From Marinobacterium aestuarii (lineage in GTDB: Bacteria > Pseudomonadota > Gammaproteobacteria > Pseudomonadales > Balneatricaceae), in assembly GCF_001651805.1 (NCBI RefSeq), contig NZ_CP015839.1:2480001-2544000 (forward strand): a stretch of 64,000 nucleotides of DNA. The letters run 5' to 3'. The notes under the pieces are model-generated. The model made no database searches. It was not told the DNA's origin and was given only the letters and a program-made list of their open reading frames with translations. Numbering within the stretch: the stretch's first letter is position 1; each line of letters begins with the position of its first letter. A program made the translations under genes and the position numbers. Shown piece after piece: positions 44,785-54,793 of this stretch.

Positions 44785-45786
44785 TTACAGGTCTTGTGCT
44801 TCAGGAGTTATCTGTCGCAAAAAACGGTTATCCAGCATGGACCGGAAATCCGGCAAGGGCTGTGGTTCTATTGCGCCGCTGCTCTGTGCCCAGCGTGCGG
44901 CGCTGTCGAGCCCGATCAGCAATGACTGGCCAAGGCCAAGGCGAAAGTTGTAGTCGGGCCAGACCCACTCAATAAATGCCGGTTCCAGCTGCAGCTGGCG
45001 CTGGATAATGATCTTGGCGCCGGCCGGGTCGCGCTCAATGAAGTCCGCCGCCTGATTCAGGGCCCGCAGTGTGGCGACGATTTCATTCGGGTGCCGTGCA
45101 AGGGTGTCGTTCAGCGCCAGCAGGTTGAAGCTGGTCGAATGCAAGCCCTTGGTGGGCAGCAATACCGCCTTCTCGCCCAGGGCCTGCATCACCTGGTAGC
45201 CATAGGGTTCCCACAGTGACAGTGCCTGGGTCTCGCCGCTTTCCAGTAGTTCCAGGGTCATGTTTTCGGGCGAGGTTTCCCGCATATTCAGGGTGGTGGT
45301 ATCGATCCCGTGCATCAGTGCAACATTGTGCAAAAAATATTCACTGGACGAGTGGGGGGTAACGGCGACGCCGGCGCCAGTCAGGTCGTAGGGGCTGCGA
45401 AGCGTACTGTCTGCCGTGGTGATGAGCTTGATATCGTTGTCGGACGACACAAAGGAGGCGATGACTGAAAAATTGCGGCTATTGAAACTGTTGAACATGA
45501 CGACCGACTCGGAGCTGGTTGCCAAATCTGCCCCGCCGCTGGCCATCAGATCGAAACTGCGAATGCCGCCGATCACTTCGCGCAACTCTATATCCAGGCC
45601 CTGGTCGCGAAAGTAGCCCTGTGCCGCTGCAATATAAATCGGGGCTGACAGTGGGGTGCGGGAGACGGCGATGGAAAGCTGCGGCAGCTGTGTCGGACGT
45701 GAAAGTATGCCAAGGGCAAGGGCAAGACTTAGCAGGCTCAGGATGAGCAGACCTGCGGAAACGGGAGACCAGTTACTCTTTATCAT
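44785..45786 (-). CDS. Membrane-anchored NMT1/THI5-like (NitT/TauT type) solute-binding protein
   Basis: 333 residues from 45786. An N-terminal hydrophobic helix (about residues 10-30) has no clear cleavage site, so it may stay tethered. Type II binding fold with L-S-A-P-I-Y-I-A-A-A-Q-G-Y-F, G-L-D-I-E-L and L-W-E-P-Y-G-Y. Upstream in-frame codons to 46023 give a cysteine-rich stretch unlike the family and are rejected. No permease or ATPase is adjacent; the downstream partner is a GGDEF/EAL protein. Ligand unknown (sulfonate, nitrate, pyrimidine and other ligands occur in the family). Confidence 0.82.
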   Translation of the reverse strand: MIKSNWSPVSAGLLILSLLSLALALGILSRPTQLPQLSIAVSRTPLSAPIYIAAAQGYFRDQGLDIELREVIGGIRSFDLMASGGADLATSSESVVMFNSFNSRNFSVIASFVSSDNDIKLITTADSTLRSPYDLTGAGVAVTPHSSSEYFLHNVALMHGIDTTTLNMRETSPENMTLELLESGETQALSLWEPYGYQVMQALGEKAVLLPTKGLHSTSFNLLALNDTLARHPNEIVATLRALNQAADFIERDPAGAKIIIQRQLQLEPAFIEWVWPDYNFRLGLGQSLLIGLDSAARWAQSSGAIEPQPLPDFRSMLDNRFLRQITPEAQDL

Positions 45787-45980
45787 TGCGTGGTGACATC
45801 CTGTTCCCACGGTTAAGGGCAAATTTCTTCTTCTAAATGCTTTAACGGAAAATGGCGAAACGGCCTTGGACGCTAGATTCCGTAATCCGTGAGTATCACA
45901 AGAGCATAGATTATCGGCCAGGGCTTGGATAGTGGCGCTGCAAGGGAGACCGCAGCAGCGGGCTTGGCATCTGAGTGCAC

Positions 45981-46022
45981 AGAGAGAAAAGGCGCCGGGC
46001 GGAATACGCGCGGCGCCTCTCA
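45981..46022 (-). terminator. Terminator after eda
   Basis: On the minus strand, GGCGCCGCGCG pairs with CGCCCGGCGCC (one mismatch), followed by TTTTCTCTCT. Confidence 0.85.
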
Positions 46023-46070
46023 TTTTAGCTCGACTCAGCGTGCAGGCAGCACCGCTGTTTTGCAGGGCGC

Positions 46071-46733
46071 TTAGCCGCGCAGACGGCTTACGGTGTCTCT
46101 GGCGATATCACGAATGCCTTTCCAGTCGCCTTTGGCGATCAGGTCGGCCGGCGTCAGCCAGGAGCCGCCGACGCACATGACGTTGCCAAGGGCGAGGAAC
46201 TCAGGTGCGGTTTCCAGGCGAATGCCGCCGGTGGGGCAAAAGCGCACATCGGGGAAGGGGCCGCCATAGGCTTTCAGTGCCGGAGTACCGCCTGCCACTG
46301 TGGCGGGGAAAAATTTGAAGCGCTGGTAGCCGCGCTGCAGGCCTTCCATCATTTCGGATACGGTCTGAATGCCGGGCAGCAACGGGATGCTGCTGGCAAC
46401 GCCGGTATCCAGCAATTCGCAGGTGGAGCCTGGCGTCACGATAAAAGAGGCACCGGCATCACAGGCCTGCTGGTACTGGGCCGGGGTGGCGATGGTGCCG
46501 GCGCCGATCTTGGCTTCCGGCAGGCGTTCGGCCAGTAGCTGGATGGACGCGAGAGCCACTTCAGTGCGCAGGGTGATTTCCAGCACCGGCAGGCCACCTT
46601 CGAGCAGGGCTTCGGCGATGGGCAGCGCTTCTTCAAGCGTGTTGAAGGTCAGCACCGGAATAACCGGCGCCAGGGCGCAGATAGCATCAATCTGTGCGGT
46701 GATTTTGGGAGAAAGCATCGTGTGAGTCATCAT
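46071..46733 (-). CDS. eda: 2-keto-3-deoxy-6-phosphogluconate aldolase
   Basis: Cleaves KDPG to pyruvate and glyceraldehyde 3-phosphate (Entner-Doudoroff pathway). 220 residues, trimeric class I aldolase; Schiff-base Lys140 in R-F-K-F-F-P-A-T and phosphate-binding G-G-I. Two tandem ATGs (46733, 46730) are possible; the AGGA spacing slightly favours the second. Third gene of zwf-pgl-eda, 25 bp after pgl. The preceding enzyme, edd, is not in the window. Confidence 0.95.
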   Translation of the reverse strand: MMTHTMLSPKITAQIDAICALAPVIPVLTFNTLEEALPIAEALLEGGLPVLEITLRTEVALASIQLLAERLPEAKIGAGTIATPAQYQQACDAGASFIVTPGSTCELLDTGVASSIPLLPGIQTVSEMMEGLQRGYQRFKFFPATVAGGTPALKAYGGPFPDVRFCPTGGIRLETAPEFLALGNVMCVGGSWLTPADLIAKGDWKGIRDIARDTVSRLRG

Positions 46734-46758
46734 TGATCCTGTATTTCGGCGACTGGCC

Positions 46759-47475
46759 TCAAGGGCTCCAGTAAATGGTCAGGGGCTGGCGCAGGAATAA
46801 CCGTATCGGCATGATGCGGATGTCGTCGTCCAGTAATGCTTGCTGCAAGGTTTCGAGCTTGTCGGCGCCTTTCAGGTGGAGAATGCGTTCGCGGCTGGCC
46901 AGCAGCCGTTTGGCGCTGAGGGTCATGCGTGCGTGCGGCGCGCTGGTCGGGGTCACGGCGGCGCAGGGCGCGTCTGTCTCGAGTGCGTACTCAAGCTCGT
47001 CGGCACAGGGGAACAGCGAGGCGGTATGGCCATCGTTGCCCATGCCCAGCACGACCATGTCCAGCTCCGTCGGCAGGCTTGCCAGGCGCTCTGCGCAGTC
47101 GGCCTCGGCTTCATAAGCGCTTTTGTCCGCCTGCCACAGACTGATAAAGCGGGCCTGCTTTGCCTGGTGCTGTAACAGATGGCGCTGGATAAGGCCTGCA
47201 TTGCTGTCGGCCTGATCGGTGGACAGCCAGCGGTCATCCGCCAGGGTTACCCTGATCGAAGACCAGGGCAGGGCGCTCTGGCTCAGGCGCTGAAACAGGG
47301 GCAGGGGTGTGCGTCCGCCGGACAGCGCTATGGCTGCCTCGCCACGGGTCTTTACCGCCTCGCTCAGGCTCTGGCTGATATGCTGTGCCAGGGCGTCGGT
47401 CAGCTGCTCAGGCGTGTCAAAACGCAGCAGTTTGACCTGTTGCGGCAGCAGGGCTGTGATATCACTTTTGCTCAT
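46759..47475 (-). CDS. pgl: 6-phosphogluconolactonase (DevB type)
   Basis: Hydrolyses 6-phosphogluconolactone to 6-phosphogluconate. 238 residues, with the sugar-isomerase-like motif I-A-L-S-G-G-R-T-P and [15 protein letters not shown]. Start at 47475 because AGGAAG lies at proper distance; it overlaps the end of zwf by 14 bp. Confidence 0.93.
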   Translation of the reverse strand: MSKSDITALLPQQVKLLRFDTPEQLTDALAQHISQSLSEAVKTRGEAAIALSGGRTPLPLFQRLSQSALPWSSIRVTLADDRWLSTDQADSNAGLIQRHLLQHQAKQARFISLWQADKSAYEAEADCAERLASLPTELDMVVLGMGNDGHTASLFPCADELEYALETDAPCAAVTPTSAPHARMTLSAKRLLASRERILHLKGADKLETLQQALLDDDIRIMPIRLFLRQPLTIYWSP

Positions 47476-48931
47476 GCCACTTCCTGCCATCGCCGTTCAT
47501 CATGGAATAGGAGGCTTCAGGCCCCCAGCTGCCGGCGGCATAGGGCAGGGGGTCGCCCTTGTCGCTCCAGTTGGCCAGGATCTGGTCGCACCAGGTCCAG
47601 GCATGTTCGATTTCATCGCGCCGCACGAACAGGTACTGATTGCCCTGGATGACTTCCAGCAGCAAACGCTCATAGGCGTCGGGGACGCGATCCATGTCAA
47701 ACGCCTTGGCAAAGCTGACCTGCAGCGGTGCCTGGCGCAGCTGCATGCCCTTGCCCAGCCCCTGATCCTTGGTGGCGATGTGCAGGGAGATGCCTTCGTC
47801 CGGCTGCAGCTTGATGGTGAGCAGGTTTTCCGCCAGTGCGCGCTGTTCCGGGTCAAATATGTAATGCGGTTGCTGCTTGAAATGTATGGTGATCTGCGAG
47901 AGTTTTTCCGGCAGACGCTTGCCGGTGCGCAGATAGAAAGGTACGCCAGCCCAGCGCCAGTTGCGCACTTCGGCCTTGATGGCGACAAAGGATTCGGTGT
48001 TGCTGCTGGTGTTGGCGTCCGGCTCTTCGAGGTAGCCGGGCACCGCCTTGCCTTCCACTTCGCCGGCGCAGTACTGGCCGCGAATGACGTGGCTGTCGCG
48101 GATATCGTCGGTGATCGGTCGCAGGGAGCGCAGCACCTTTACCTTCTCATCGCGAATGGCATCGGCGGTCAGGTCAGACGGCGGATCCATGGCGACCAGG
48201 CAGAGCAGTTGCAGCAGGTGGTTCTGTACCATGTCCCGCAGCTGGCCGTATTTGTCGAAGTAGCCCCAGCGCCCTTCGATACCGACCTTCTCGGCCACTG
48301 TGATCTCGACGTGGGAGATGTGGTTCTGATTCCACTGGGTGCCGAAGAGGTTGTTGGCAAAGCGCAGTGCGATCAGGTTCTGTACGGTTTCCTTGCCCAG
48401 ATAGTGGTCGATGCGATAGATCTGGGATTCGGCAAAATACTCGGCGACATCCGCATTGACCTGGTGCGACGAGGCGAGGCTGTGGCCGATGGGCTTCTCC
48501 AGCACCACGCGACACTCTTTATCAAGGCAGTCGGCGTCGTGCAGGTTCTTGCTGATCATGCCGTAGATGGACGCGGCGGTGGAGTAATAGAATACCCGCG
48601 CGCGATCCGGCTTTTCATCCAGCAGGGTTTTCAGGCTTGCATAGCCCAGGGCGGCGCCAAAGTCGAAGTTGAGGAACTGCAGCTTGGCCAGAAAGGCCGC
48701 AACGGTCGCCGTATCCAGATCCTGCTCGGATACGAAGCGGCGCAGGTTTGCTTCGCTGGTGGCTGCACTGGCGGCAGGTTCAGAGCCCCGGGCCAGACCG
48801 ATAATGCGGGTGTCGGCGGGCAACAAGCCTGCGCGATCCAGCTGATAGAGTGCCGGCAGCAGTTTGCGCTGGGTCAGATCTCCCAGAGCACCAAAGAACA
48901 GGATGTCGCAGGGAGTGTCGCTGATAGACAT
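47462..48931 (-). CDS. zwf: Glucose-6-phosphate 1-dehydrogenase
   Basis: 489 residues; oxidises glucose 6-phosphate to 6-phosphogluconolactone with reduction of NAD(P). N-terminal [11 protein letters not shown] dinucleotide-binding loop and the active-site R-I-D-H-Y-L-G-K-E are intact. First gene of zwf-pgl-eda, divergent from hexR. A HexR-like site lies in its leader. Confidence 0.96.
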   Translation of the reverse strand: MSISDTPCDILFFGALGDLTQRKLLPALYQLDRAGLLPADTRIIGLARGSEPAASAATSEANLRRFVSEQDLDTATVAAFLAKLQFLNFDFGAALGYASLKTLLDEKPDRARVFYYSTAASIYGMISKNLHDADCLDKECRVVLEKPIGHSLASSHQVNADVAEYFAESQIYRIDHYLGKETVQNLIALRFANNLFGTQWNQNHISHVEITVAEKVGIEGRWGYFDKYGQLRDMVQNHLLQLLCLVAMDPPSDLTADAIRDEKVKVLRSLRPITDDIRDSHVIRGQYCAGEVEGKAVPGYLEEPDANTSSNTESFVAIKAEVRNWRWAGVPFYLRTGKRLPEKLSQITIHFKQQPHYIFDPEQRALAENLLTIKLQPDEGISLHIATKDQGLGKGMQLRQAPLQVSFAKAFDMDRVPDAYERLLLEVIQGNQYLFVRRDEIEHAWTWCDQILANWSDKGDPLPYAAGSWGPEASYSMMNGDGRKWHEQK

Positions 48932-49008
48932 GTGTCTCGACCTGTTTGTAGTTATTCAACGAATATGTGGTGATCCTATCGGGGCTAAAATGCCTAGTCA
49001 ACTGGTTA

Positions 49009-49028
49009 TTTTGTAAAACTTACCAAAA
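49009..49028. promoter_or_regulatory. Candidate HexR operator upstream of zwf
   Basis: TTTTGTAAAACTTACCAAAA, an imperfect palindrome with TTGTAA and TTACCAA half-sites, about 80 bp before zwf. Similar to the second site at 49123-49140. Confidence 0.5.
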
Positions 49029-49122
49029 TAAAGCGTTATTACGCCATCACAACACCCTTTGTATGCACGTCTGGAAGGTTGGCAGGCTATCAAGGGGACG
49101 CTATAGTGGGCGCCTGAGTAAA

Positions 49123-49140
49123 ATGTAGATAATTTACCAA
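49123..49140. promoter_or_regulatory. Candidate HexR operator upstream of hexR
   Basis: TGTAGATAATTTACC core (49124-49138), about 11 of 15 matches to the TGTAATTAAATTACA-type site I recall for HexR. It ends 16 bp before the hexR ATG. Confidence 0.5.
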
Positions 49141-49155
49141 CTATCAGAGTCTGCC

Positions 49156-50016
49156 ATGAACACGAACAGTGTTAATCTTCTCGAGCAGATTCGCCAGCGC
49201 CTCGACAGCCTTAACAAGTCTGAACACAAGGTGGCGACGGTGATTCTGCGTGATCCCCAAACGGCTACCCGGCTGAGTATTACCGCTCTGGCCCAGGCGT
49301 CGGGTGTTAGTGAACCTACGGTCAATCGCTTCTGTCGTGGTTTCGACAACCGCGGTTACCCGGACTTCAAGATCCAGCTTGCCCAGAGCCTGGCGGTGGG
49401 AATGCCCTATGTCTCCCGCAGTGTAGAGCAGGACGACTCGACCGAAGACTATACCGACAAGATTTTCTCCTCGACCATAGCCGCGCTGGACAGCGCTCGC
49501 CAGGGCTTTGATTCGGCACTGGTCACCCGGGCGGTGGATTATCTGAGCCAGGCCAAGCAGGTGGCGTTTTTTGGTCTGGGGGCATCGGGCCCGGTGGCCA
49601 TGGATGCTCAGCACAAGTTCTTCCGCCTCAATATTCCGGTCATGGCCTATGATGATGTGCTGATGCAGCGCATGGTGGCGGCCGGTGCCAACACCGGTGA
49701 TGTCGTGGTGGTGATTTCCTACACCGGGCGCACCCGCGAGCTGGTGGATATTGCCCGCCTGGCGCGCGAAAGCGGCGCCACTGTGATCGGTATTACCAGT
49801 GAGGGTTCACAGCTGGCGGCGGAATGCACCCTGCTGCTGGCGGTGCGCAGCTACGAAGATACCGACATCTATATGCCCATGACGTCGCGCATCATTCAGC
49901 TGACACTGCTGGATGTGCTGGCCACGGGTGTCACCTTGCGCCGGGGTGTGGATTTCCAGCGTTATCTGAAGAAAATCAAGGACAGTCTGATGCCTACCCG
50001 GTATCCGCAGGATTAA
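49156..50016 (+). CDS. hexR: HexR, RpiR-family repressor of glucose catabolism
   Basis: 286 residues. N-terminal HTH ([17 protein letters not shown]) and C-terminal SIS domain that in HexR binds KDPG ([18 protein letters not shown]). Divergent from zwf-pgl-eda, the classical arrangement, with candidate operators in the shared intergenic region. Followed directly by gltR. Confidence 0.93.
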   Translation: MNTNSVNLLEQIRQRLDSLNKSEHKVATVILRDPQTATRLSITALAQASGVSEPTVNRFCRGFDNRGYPDFKIQLAQSLAVGMPYVSRSVEQDDSTEDYTDKIFSSTIAALDSARQGFDSALVTRAVDYLSQAKQVAFFGLGASGPVAMDAQHKFFRLNIPVMAYDDVLMQRMVAAGANTGDVVVVISYTGRTRELVDIARLARESGATVIGITSEGSQLAAECTLLLAVRSYEDTDIYMPMTSRIIQLTLLDVLATGVTLRRGVDFQRYLKKIKDSLMPTRYPQD

Positions 50017-50042
50017 TCGAGCACGGCAGACACAGAATAAAA

Positions 50043-50786
50043 ATGACTCAAAGTAAACCGATCTATGTGGTCGATGACGATGCAGCGATTCGCTCGCTGC
50101 TGCGCAGCTATCTGGAGCGTAACCAGTTCGCGGTGAAAACCGCGGCCGATGGCGAAAGCCTGCTGCGCGAACTCAAGGCCGGCGCCCCGGCGGCGCTGGT
50201 GGTGCTGGATATCATGTTGCCGGGGGATGACGGCTTCGAAATCTGTCGCAAGCTGCGCACCTTTTCCAAGGTGCCGGTCATTATGCTGACGGCCAACTCC
50301 GATGAGATGGACCGTATCGTCGGACTGGAAATCGGTGCCGATGACTATCTGGCCAAACCTTTTAATCCGCGGGAACTGCTGGCGCGCATCAAGGCCATAT
50401 TACGGCGTAGCGATGCCCCGGCAGAGACGCCGCAGAAGCTGTCATCTGCGCGTTATCTGCGCTTTGCCGACTTTGAGCTGGACTCGGCGACCCGTGCGCT
50501 CTGCACCTTAAGCGGCGAGTCGCTGCTGTTGTCGGGGGCTGAGTACGATCTTCTGCGCCTGCTGGTGGATCACGCCGGTGAAGTCCTGAGTCGCGATCTG
50601 ATCGCCGAGCAGACTAGGGGCCGGGACAACCTGCCGATGGATCGTTTTATCGATGTGCAGATCAGCCGGCTGCGACAGCGCCTGCAGGATGATGCCCGCT
50701 CGCCCCAGCTGATCAAGACGGTACGCGGCCAGGGTTATGTACTGGCGGCGACAGTGGCGGCCACCGATGAGTCGGTACGGCAATAA
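50043..50786 (+). CDS. gltR: OmpR-family response regulator GltR-like
   Basis: 247 residues; receiver with D11-D12-D13 and phospho-acceptor Asp56, winged helix ending in I-K-T-V-R-G-Q-G-Y-V-L. Start at 50043; the long in-frame upstream extension overlaps hexR and is not used. In Pseudomonas, GltR with sensor GtrS controls glucose uptake; here it sits between hexR and gtrS-gtsABCD. Confidence 0.88.
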   Translation: MTQSKPIYVVDDDAAIRSLLRSYLERNQFAVKTAADGESLLRELKAGAPAALVVLDIMLPGDDGFEICRKLRTFSKVPVIMLTANSDEMDRIVGLEIGADDYLAKPFNPRELLARIKAILRRSDAPAETPQKLSSARYLRFADFELDSATRALCTLSGESLLLSGAEYDLLRLLVDHAGEVLSRDLIAEQTRGRDNLPMDRFIDVQISRLRQRLQDDARSPQLIKTVRGQGYVLAATVAATDESVRQ

Positions 50787-50860
50787 CGCCTTGCCAGTGG
50801 TTGCAGAGGCTACCCATGTATCCGCGGCGGTAGCCGGCTGAACCACGAAGGAGGGGGCAC

Positions 50861-52324
50861 ATGATCAGGTCATTGAAAACAGTGCTGCGCCGCTGGCCGC
50901 GTTCGCTCTCGAGTCGAATTCTTCTGGTGCTGGGCTTGGGTGTGCTGCTGGCGCAACTGGTCTCCAGTGCTATCTGGTTGACGCAGTGGCGTGCCGATAC
51001 CGAGCAGAATGTACAGGAAATGTCGCGTCACATGGCCTTCAGGGTCGCGGCCACGGTGCAGTTTTTTACCGAGCTGCCCGTTGCCTATCGCCATCTGATT
51101 CTGGATCAGCTGCGGGACATGGGCGGTACACGGTTTTTTGTCACACTCAATCGGGAAGAAATTCGGGTCAATGATCTGCCTGACTCGCCGCTTAAAACCC
51201 GGGTCGTGCAGCAGTTTCGTGATGTGCTCGAAGGCCAGCTCGGTGTGACCGACGGCCTGAAAATTGCTTTTTCCCGCCCCTCCGATTTGCATGTGATAAA
51301 AAACGATATTTTGTTGCGCGACCTGCCCGAACGCTGGGGCAGTCAGACGTTGCTGATGGGTTCCAGGGATGCGCCTATTCTGGTGATTCAGATTCCCATT
51401 GCGCCTGAGCAATGGCTCTACCTTGCGACCCTGATGCCAGACCCGGATTTTCTGGAAGCAAGCAGTCCGCTTTCCCGGGAGCGGCTGATTTCGCTGCTGG
51501 TGTCCCTGGGCGTTATGTTGCTGTTCGGGGTCTGGATTGTGCGCTCGCTGACCCGCCCGCTGCGCAGGCTGGCGCAGGCGGCGGAAAGCTTTGGTCAGGG
51601 GGAGGCCCTTGCCTTGCCTGAAACGGGCAGCCGCGAGCTGGAAACCACGGCACGGGCCTTTAATGCCATGCAGCTGCGCATCCAGCGCTACCTGGATGAC
51701 CGCGAAAGGCTGTTTGCATCCATCTCCCACGATCTTAAAACGCCCATTACCCGGCTGCGGCTGCGGGCCGAATTGCTGGATGACGATGTTACGCGCGATG
51801 CATTCTGCCACGACCTGGAAGACCTCGACATGCTGGTCAAGGGGGCGCTGCAAAGCGTCAAGGATACGGATATTCACGAAAATCGGGTTGAGGTGGACCT
51901 GTACCGCATGCTCTGTTACATGCGCGACGGTGCCGCATTGGCCGGCAAGGTCGTCACGCTGGACGGCGAGCAGCGCGAGCCTTTCCTTGGCAAGCCGTTG
52001 GCGCTGCGCCGCTGTGTCGGCAATCTGGTGGACAATGCACTTTATTACGGCGGCCGCGCCGATATTCAGATTAGCGACAGTCCTCAGATGCTGGAGATAC
52101 GGGTGTGCGATCGCGGCCCCGGCATTCCCATCGCTCAGCAGGAACGCGTATTCGCCCCCTATACACGGCTGCTGGCGAATCAGGCGCTGGACCCGGCAGC
52201 CCATTCCTCCATGGGACTTGGGTTGTCGATAGCGCGCAATATTGCCCGTGCCCATGGGGGAGACATCGTGCTTGCCAATCGCGACGAGGGCGGCCTTGAG
52301 GCGCGACTGGCCCTGCCGCGCTAG
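50861..52324 (+). CDS. gtrS: Sensor histidine kinase GtrS-like
   Basis: 487 residues. Membrane helices near 17-40 and 210-230 enclose a periplasmic domain of about 165 residues; then HAMP, HisKA with His290 (A-S-I-S-H-D-L-K-T-P-I) and HATPase (D-R-G-P-G-I-P, G-L-G-L-S-I). AAGGAGG precedes the ATG. In Pseudomonas the partner of GltR senses 2-ketogluconate or 6-phosphogluconate-related signals; ligand here is inferred only from synteny. Confidence 0.87.
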   Translation: MIRSLKTVLRRWPRSLSSRILLVLGLGVLLAQLVSSAIWLTQWRADTEQNVQEMSRHMAFRVAATVQFFTELPVAYRHLILDQLRDMGGTRFFVTLNREEIRVNDLPDSPLKTRVVQQFRDVLEGQLGVTDGLKIAFSRPSDLHVIKNDILLRDLPERWGSQTLLMGSRDAPILVIQIPIAPEQWLYLATLMPDPDFLEASSPLSRERLISLLVSLGVMLLFGVWIVRSLTRPLRRLAQAAESFGQGEALALPETGSRELETTARAFNAMQLRIQRYLDDRERLFASISHDLKTPITRLRLRAELLDDDVTRDAFCHDLEDLDMLVKGALQSVKDTDIHENRVEVDLYRMLCYMRDGAALAGKVVTLDGEQREPFLGKPLALRRCVGNLVDNALYYGGRADIQISDSPQMLEIRVCDRGPGIPIAQQERVFAPYTRLLANQALDPAAHSSMGLGLSIARNIARAHGGDIVLANRDEGGLEARLALPR

Positions 52325-52541
52325 ACAAAACCCTGCGTGAACCTTGTTTGCGGTGACAGTTCTCCGTTGCCCGGTCTGGCCGTGCCTGGCGCTCTGTTCG
52401 TATCCGGTTTGCTTTGTTGCACTTTGTTACAATTCCTTGCGTAAGGTTACCCCTTTCCTGGTGGCGCTTTGTTAATTTAGATACATCCGGTTCAGGGCCG
52501 CAACAGCCCCCGGTCATAACAATAATTCAGGAAACAAAGTA

Positions 52542-53789
52542 ATGAAGACATTCAAGACCTGCCTTACCAGCATTGCCCTGTCCATCGCCTGTGCCACAGC
52601 CTCTGCCGGTGAAGTTGAAGTGCTGCACTACTGGACCTCGGGCGGTGAAGCTGCGGCCGTGAACGTACTCAAACAGGAAATGGAGAGTGCCGGCCATACC
52701 TGGACCGACTTCGCCGTTGCCGGTGGTGGTGGCGAGTCCGCCATGACCGTACTGAAGTCCCGCGCCATTTCCGGCAATCCCCCATCTGCGGCCCAGATCA
52801 AGGGCCTGGACATTCAGGAGTGGGGTGAACTCGGTTTCCTGACGTCGCTGGATGATGTTGCCGCCGCCGGCAACTGGGATTCGCTGCTGCCGCCTGTGGT
52901 CAGCGATGTGATGAAGTACGACGGTCACTATGTTGCTGTGCCGGTCAATGTGCACCGCGTTAACTGGCTCTGGGCCAACCCTGAAGCTTTCAAAAAAGCC
53001 GGTGTTGACATTCCAACCACCTGGGAAGAGATGATTGCCTCGGGCCCGAAACTCAAGGCTGCGAGTATCATTCCGCTGGCCCACGGTGGCCAGGCCTGGC
53101 AGGACGCGACCACCTTTGAAGCCATTGCTCTGGCGGAAGGTGCAGACTTCTACCGCAAGGCCTTCGTGGAACATGACGAAGCGACCCTGAAGGGCCCAAC
53201 CATGGTTAAGGTCCTCACTACTTTCAAACAGTTGCGTGACCTTATAGATGCTGATTCCAGCGGTCGTGACTGGAACGTGGCCACCTCCATGGTGATCAAT
53301 GGTCAGGCGGCCATGCAGATCATGGGTGACTGGGCCAAGGGCGAATTCACCGCTGCCGGCAAGAAACCGGGCACCGATTATGTCTGCGTAGCCGCACCTG
53401 GCACCGCCGGCATGTTTACCTTCAACATCGACAGCCTGGCGATGTTTACCCAGTCCGATGACAGCCGCGCCCAGGCGCAGAAAGATCTGGCCGCCATGGT
53501 CATGGATCCCAAGTTCCAGGAAACCTTCAACCTGAACAAGGGCTCCATTCCTGCGCGTCAGGGTATGGACCCTACGCCCTTTGATGCCTGCGCACTGGCA
53601 TCCATGGATGACTTCACCCTCAGCGCCGAGAAGGGCACCCTGGTGCCGAGCATGGCCCACGGCATGTCCACCAGCTCCCGCGTACAGGGCGCTATCTATG
53701 ATGTTGTGACCAACTACTTCAACGCCAGTGATATCACCGCTGAACAGGCGGCCGAGAAACTGGCCCGCGCTGTAAACGCCAGTCTGTGA
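52542..53789 (+). CDS. gtsA: Glucose-type ABC transporter periplasmic binding protein
   Basis: 415 residues; signal peptide to A-S-A (about residue 22), then V-E-V-L-H-Y-W-T-S-G-G-E-A-A, characteristic of GtsA-type glucose/mannose receptors. Heads the gtsABCD operon behind gltR-gtrS. AGGA precedes the ATG. Confidence 0.9.
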   Translation: MKTFKTCLTSIALSIACATASAGEVEVLHYWTSGGEAAAVNVLKQEMESAGHTWTDFAVAGGGGESAMTVLKSRAISGNPPSAAQIKGLDIQEWGELGFLTSLDDVAAAGNWDSLLPPVVSDVMKYDGHYVAVPVNVHRVNWLWANPEAFKKAGVDIPTTWEEMIASGPKLKAASIIPLAHGGQAWQDATTFEAIALAEGADFYRKAFVEHDEATLKGPTMVKVLTTFKQLRDLIDADSSGRDWNVATSMVINGQAAMQIMGDWAKGEFTAAGKKPGTDYVCVAAPGTAGMFTFNIDSLAMFTQSDDSRAQAQKDLAAMVMDPKFQETFNLNKGSIPARQGMDPTPFDACALASMDDFTLSAEKGTLVPSMAHGMSTSSRVQGAIYDVVTNYFNASDITAEQAAEKLARAVNASL

Positions 53790-53795
53790 CAGGTG

Positions 53796-53829
53796 GCGGC
53801 CGCCGATCCTGCTTGGGATCGGTGGCCGC
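53796..53829 (+). promoter_or_regulatory. Intercistronic hairpin after gtsA
   Basis: Stem GCGGCC(G)CCGATCC / GGATCGG(T)GGCCGC, loop of about six bases, no T-run, starting 7 bp after the gtsA stop. A likely mRNA 3-prime stabiliser that favours gtsA expression. Confidence 0.6.
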
Positions 53830-53857
53830 ATTGAGCCACTCTCTACCGGTACCCCTT

Positions 53858-54793
53858 ATGAATCCCAAATCCCTCTCACTGCCCGAAACCGGGACGGTGC
53901 GACCCGTTACGCTTCGACTGCAGGACAGGTTGGCGGCCCAGTTGCCCAAGCTGGTGTTGGCACCGACCGTTATCGTTACCCTGGTAGCCGTGTATGGCTA
54001 CATGATCTGGACCGGGCTGCTGTCTCTCACCAGCTCGCGCATCCTGCCGGTATGGAAGTTCATCGGCACCGCCCAGTACAGCAAGCTGCTGGAAAATGAC
54101 CGCTGGGGCGTCGCGGTTGAAAACCTGATCATCTTTGGTGGTCTCTTTATTCTGATCTGTCTGGTGCTGGGTGTGCTTATGGCCATACTGCTGGACCAGA
54201 AGATCCGCGCCGAAGGTGTGCTGCGTACCATTTACCTTTATCCCATGGCGATTTCATTCATCGTTACCGGTACTGCCTGGAAATGGCTGCTCAATCCGGG
54301 TCTGGGATTACAGAAAACCATTCGCGACTGGGGTTTTGAAAGCTTTACCTTCGACTGGCTGGTGAATCCCGACATGGTGATCTACTGCCTGGTGATAGCG
54401 GCCGTTTGGCAGTCGTCTGGCTTTGTAATGGCACTCTTCCTGGCCGGCCTGCGCGGTGTGGATCAGGAGATGGTCAAGGCGGCCCAGCTCGATGGCGCCA
54501 GCATGCCCATGATCTACAGGCGCATTATTTTGCCCTGCCTGAAACCGGTGTTCTTCAGTGCCTTTGTGATTCTGTCCCATATTGCCATCAAGAGCTTTGA
54601 CCTGGTGGCTGCACTCACAGGCGGTGGCCCTGGCTATTCCTCGGATCTGCCGGCGACCTTCATGTACCAGCACGCTTTCACCCGAGGCCAGATGGGCCTG
54701 GGTGCGGCCAGCGCCATGCTGATGCTCGGCGGTGTGCTCGCCATACTGGTGCCTTATCTGTATTCCGAACTGAGGAGCAAGAAAAATGGTTAA
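53858..54793 (+). CDS. gtsB: Glucose-type ABC permease GtsB
   Basis: 311 residues from the ATG at 53858. Six membrane helices; EAA-type loop V-K-A-A-Q-L-D-G-A-S. No strong ribosome-binding site, consistent with lower expression than gtsA. Overlaps gtsC by 8 bp. Confidence 0.9.
   Translation: MNPKSLSLPETGTVRPVTLRLQDRLAAQLPKLVLAPTVIVTLVAVYGYMIWTGLLSLTSSRILPVWKFIGTAQYSKLLENDRWGVAVENLIIFGGLFILICLVLGVLMAILLDQKIRAEGVLRTIYLYPMAISFIVTGTAWKWLLNPGLGLQKTIRDWGFESFTFDWLVNPDMVIYCLVIAAVWQSSGFVMALFLAGLRGVDQEMVKAAQLDGASMPMIYRRIILPCLKPVFFSAFVILSHIAIKSFDLVAALTGGGPGYSSDLPATFMYQHAFTRGQMGLGAASAMLMLGGVLAILVPYLYSELRSKKNG

Noticed and set aside
45787-46023. Longer N-terminus for the NMT1/THI5-like protein
   Set aside because: The extension is Cys/Arg-rich, unlike the family, and would place the signal-anchor 80 residues inside the protein.
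47309-48973. 554-codon open frame antisense to zwf and pgl
   Set aside because: zwf and pgl are unmistakable on the other strand; this frame has no family feature.
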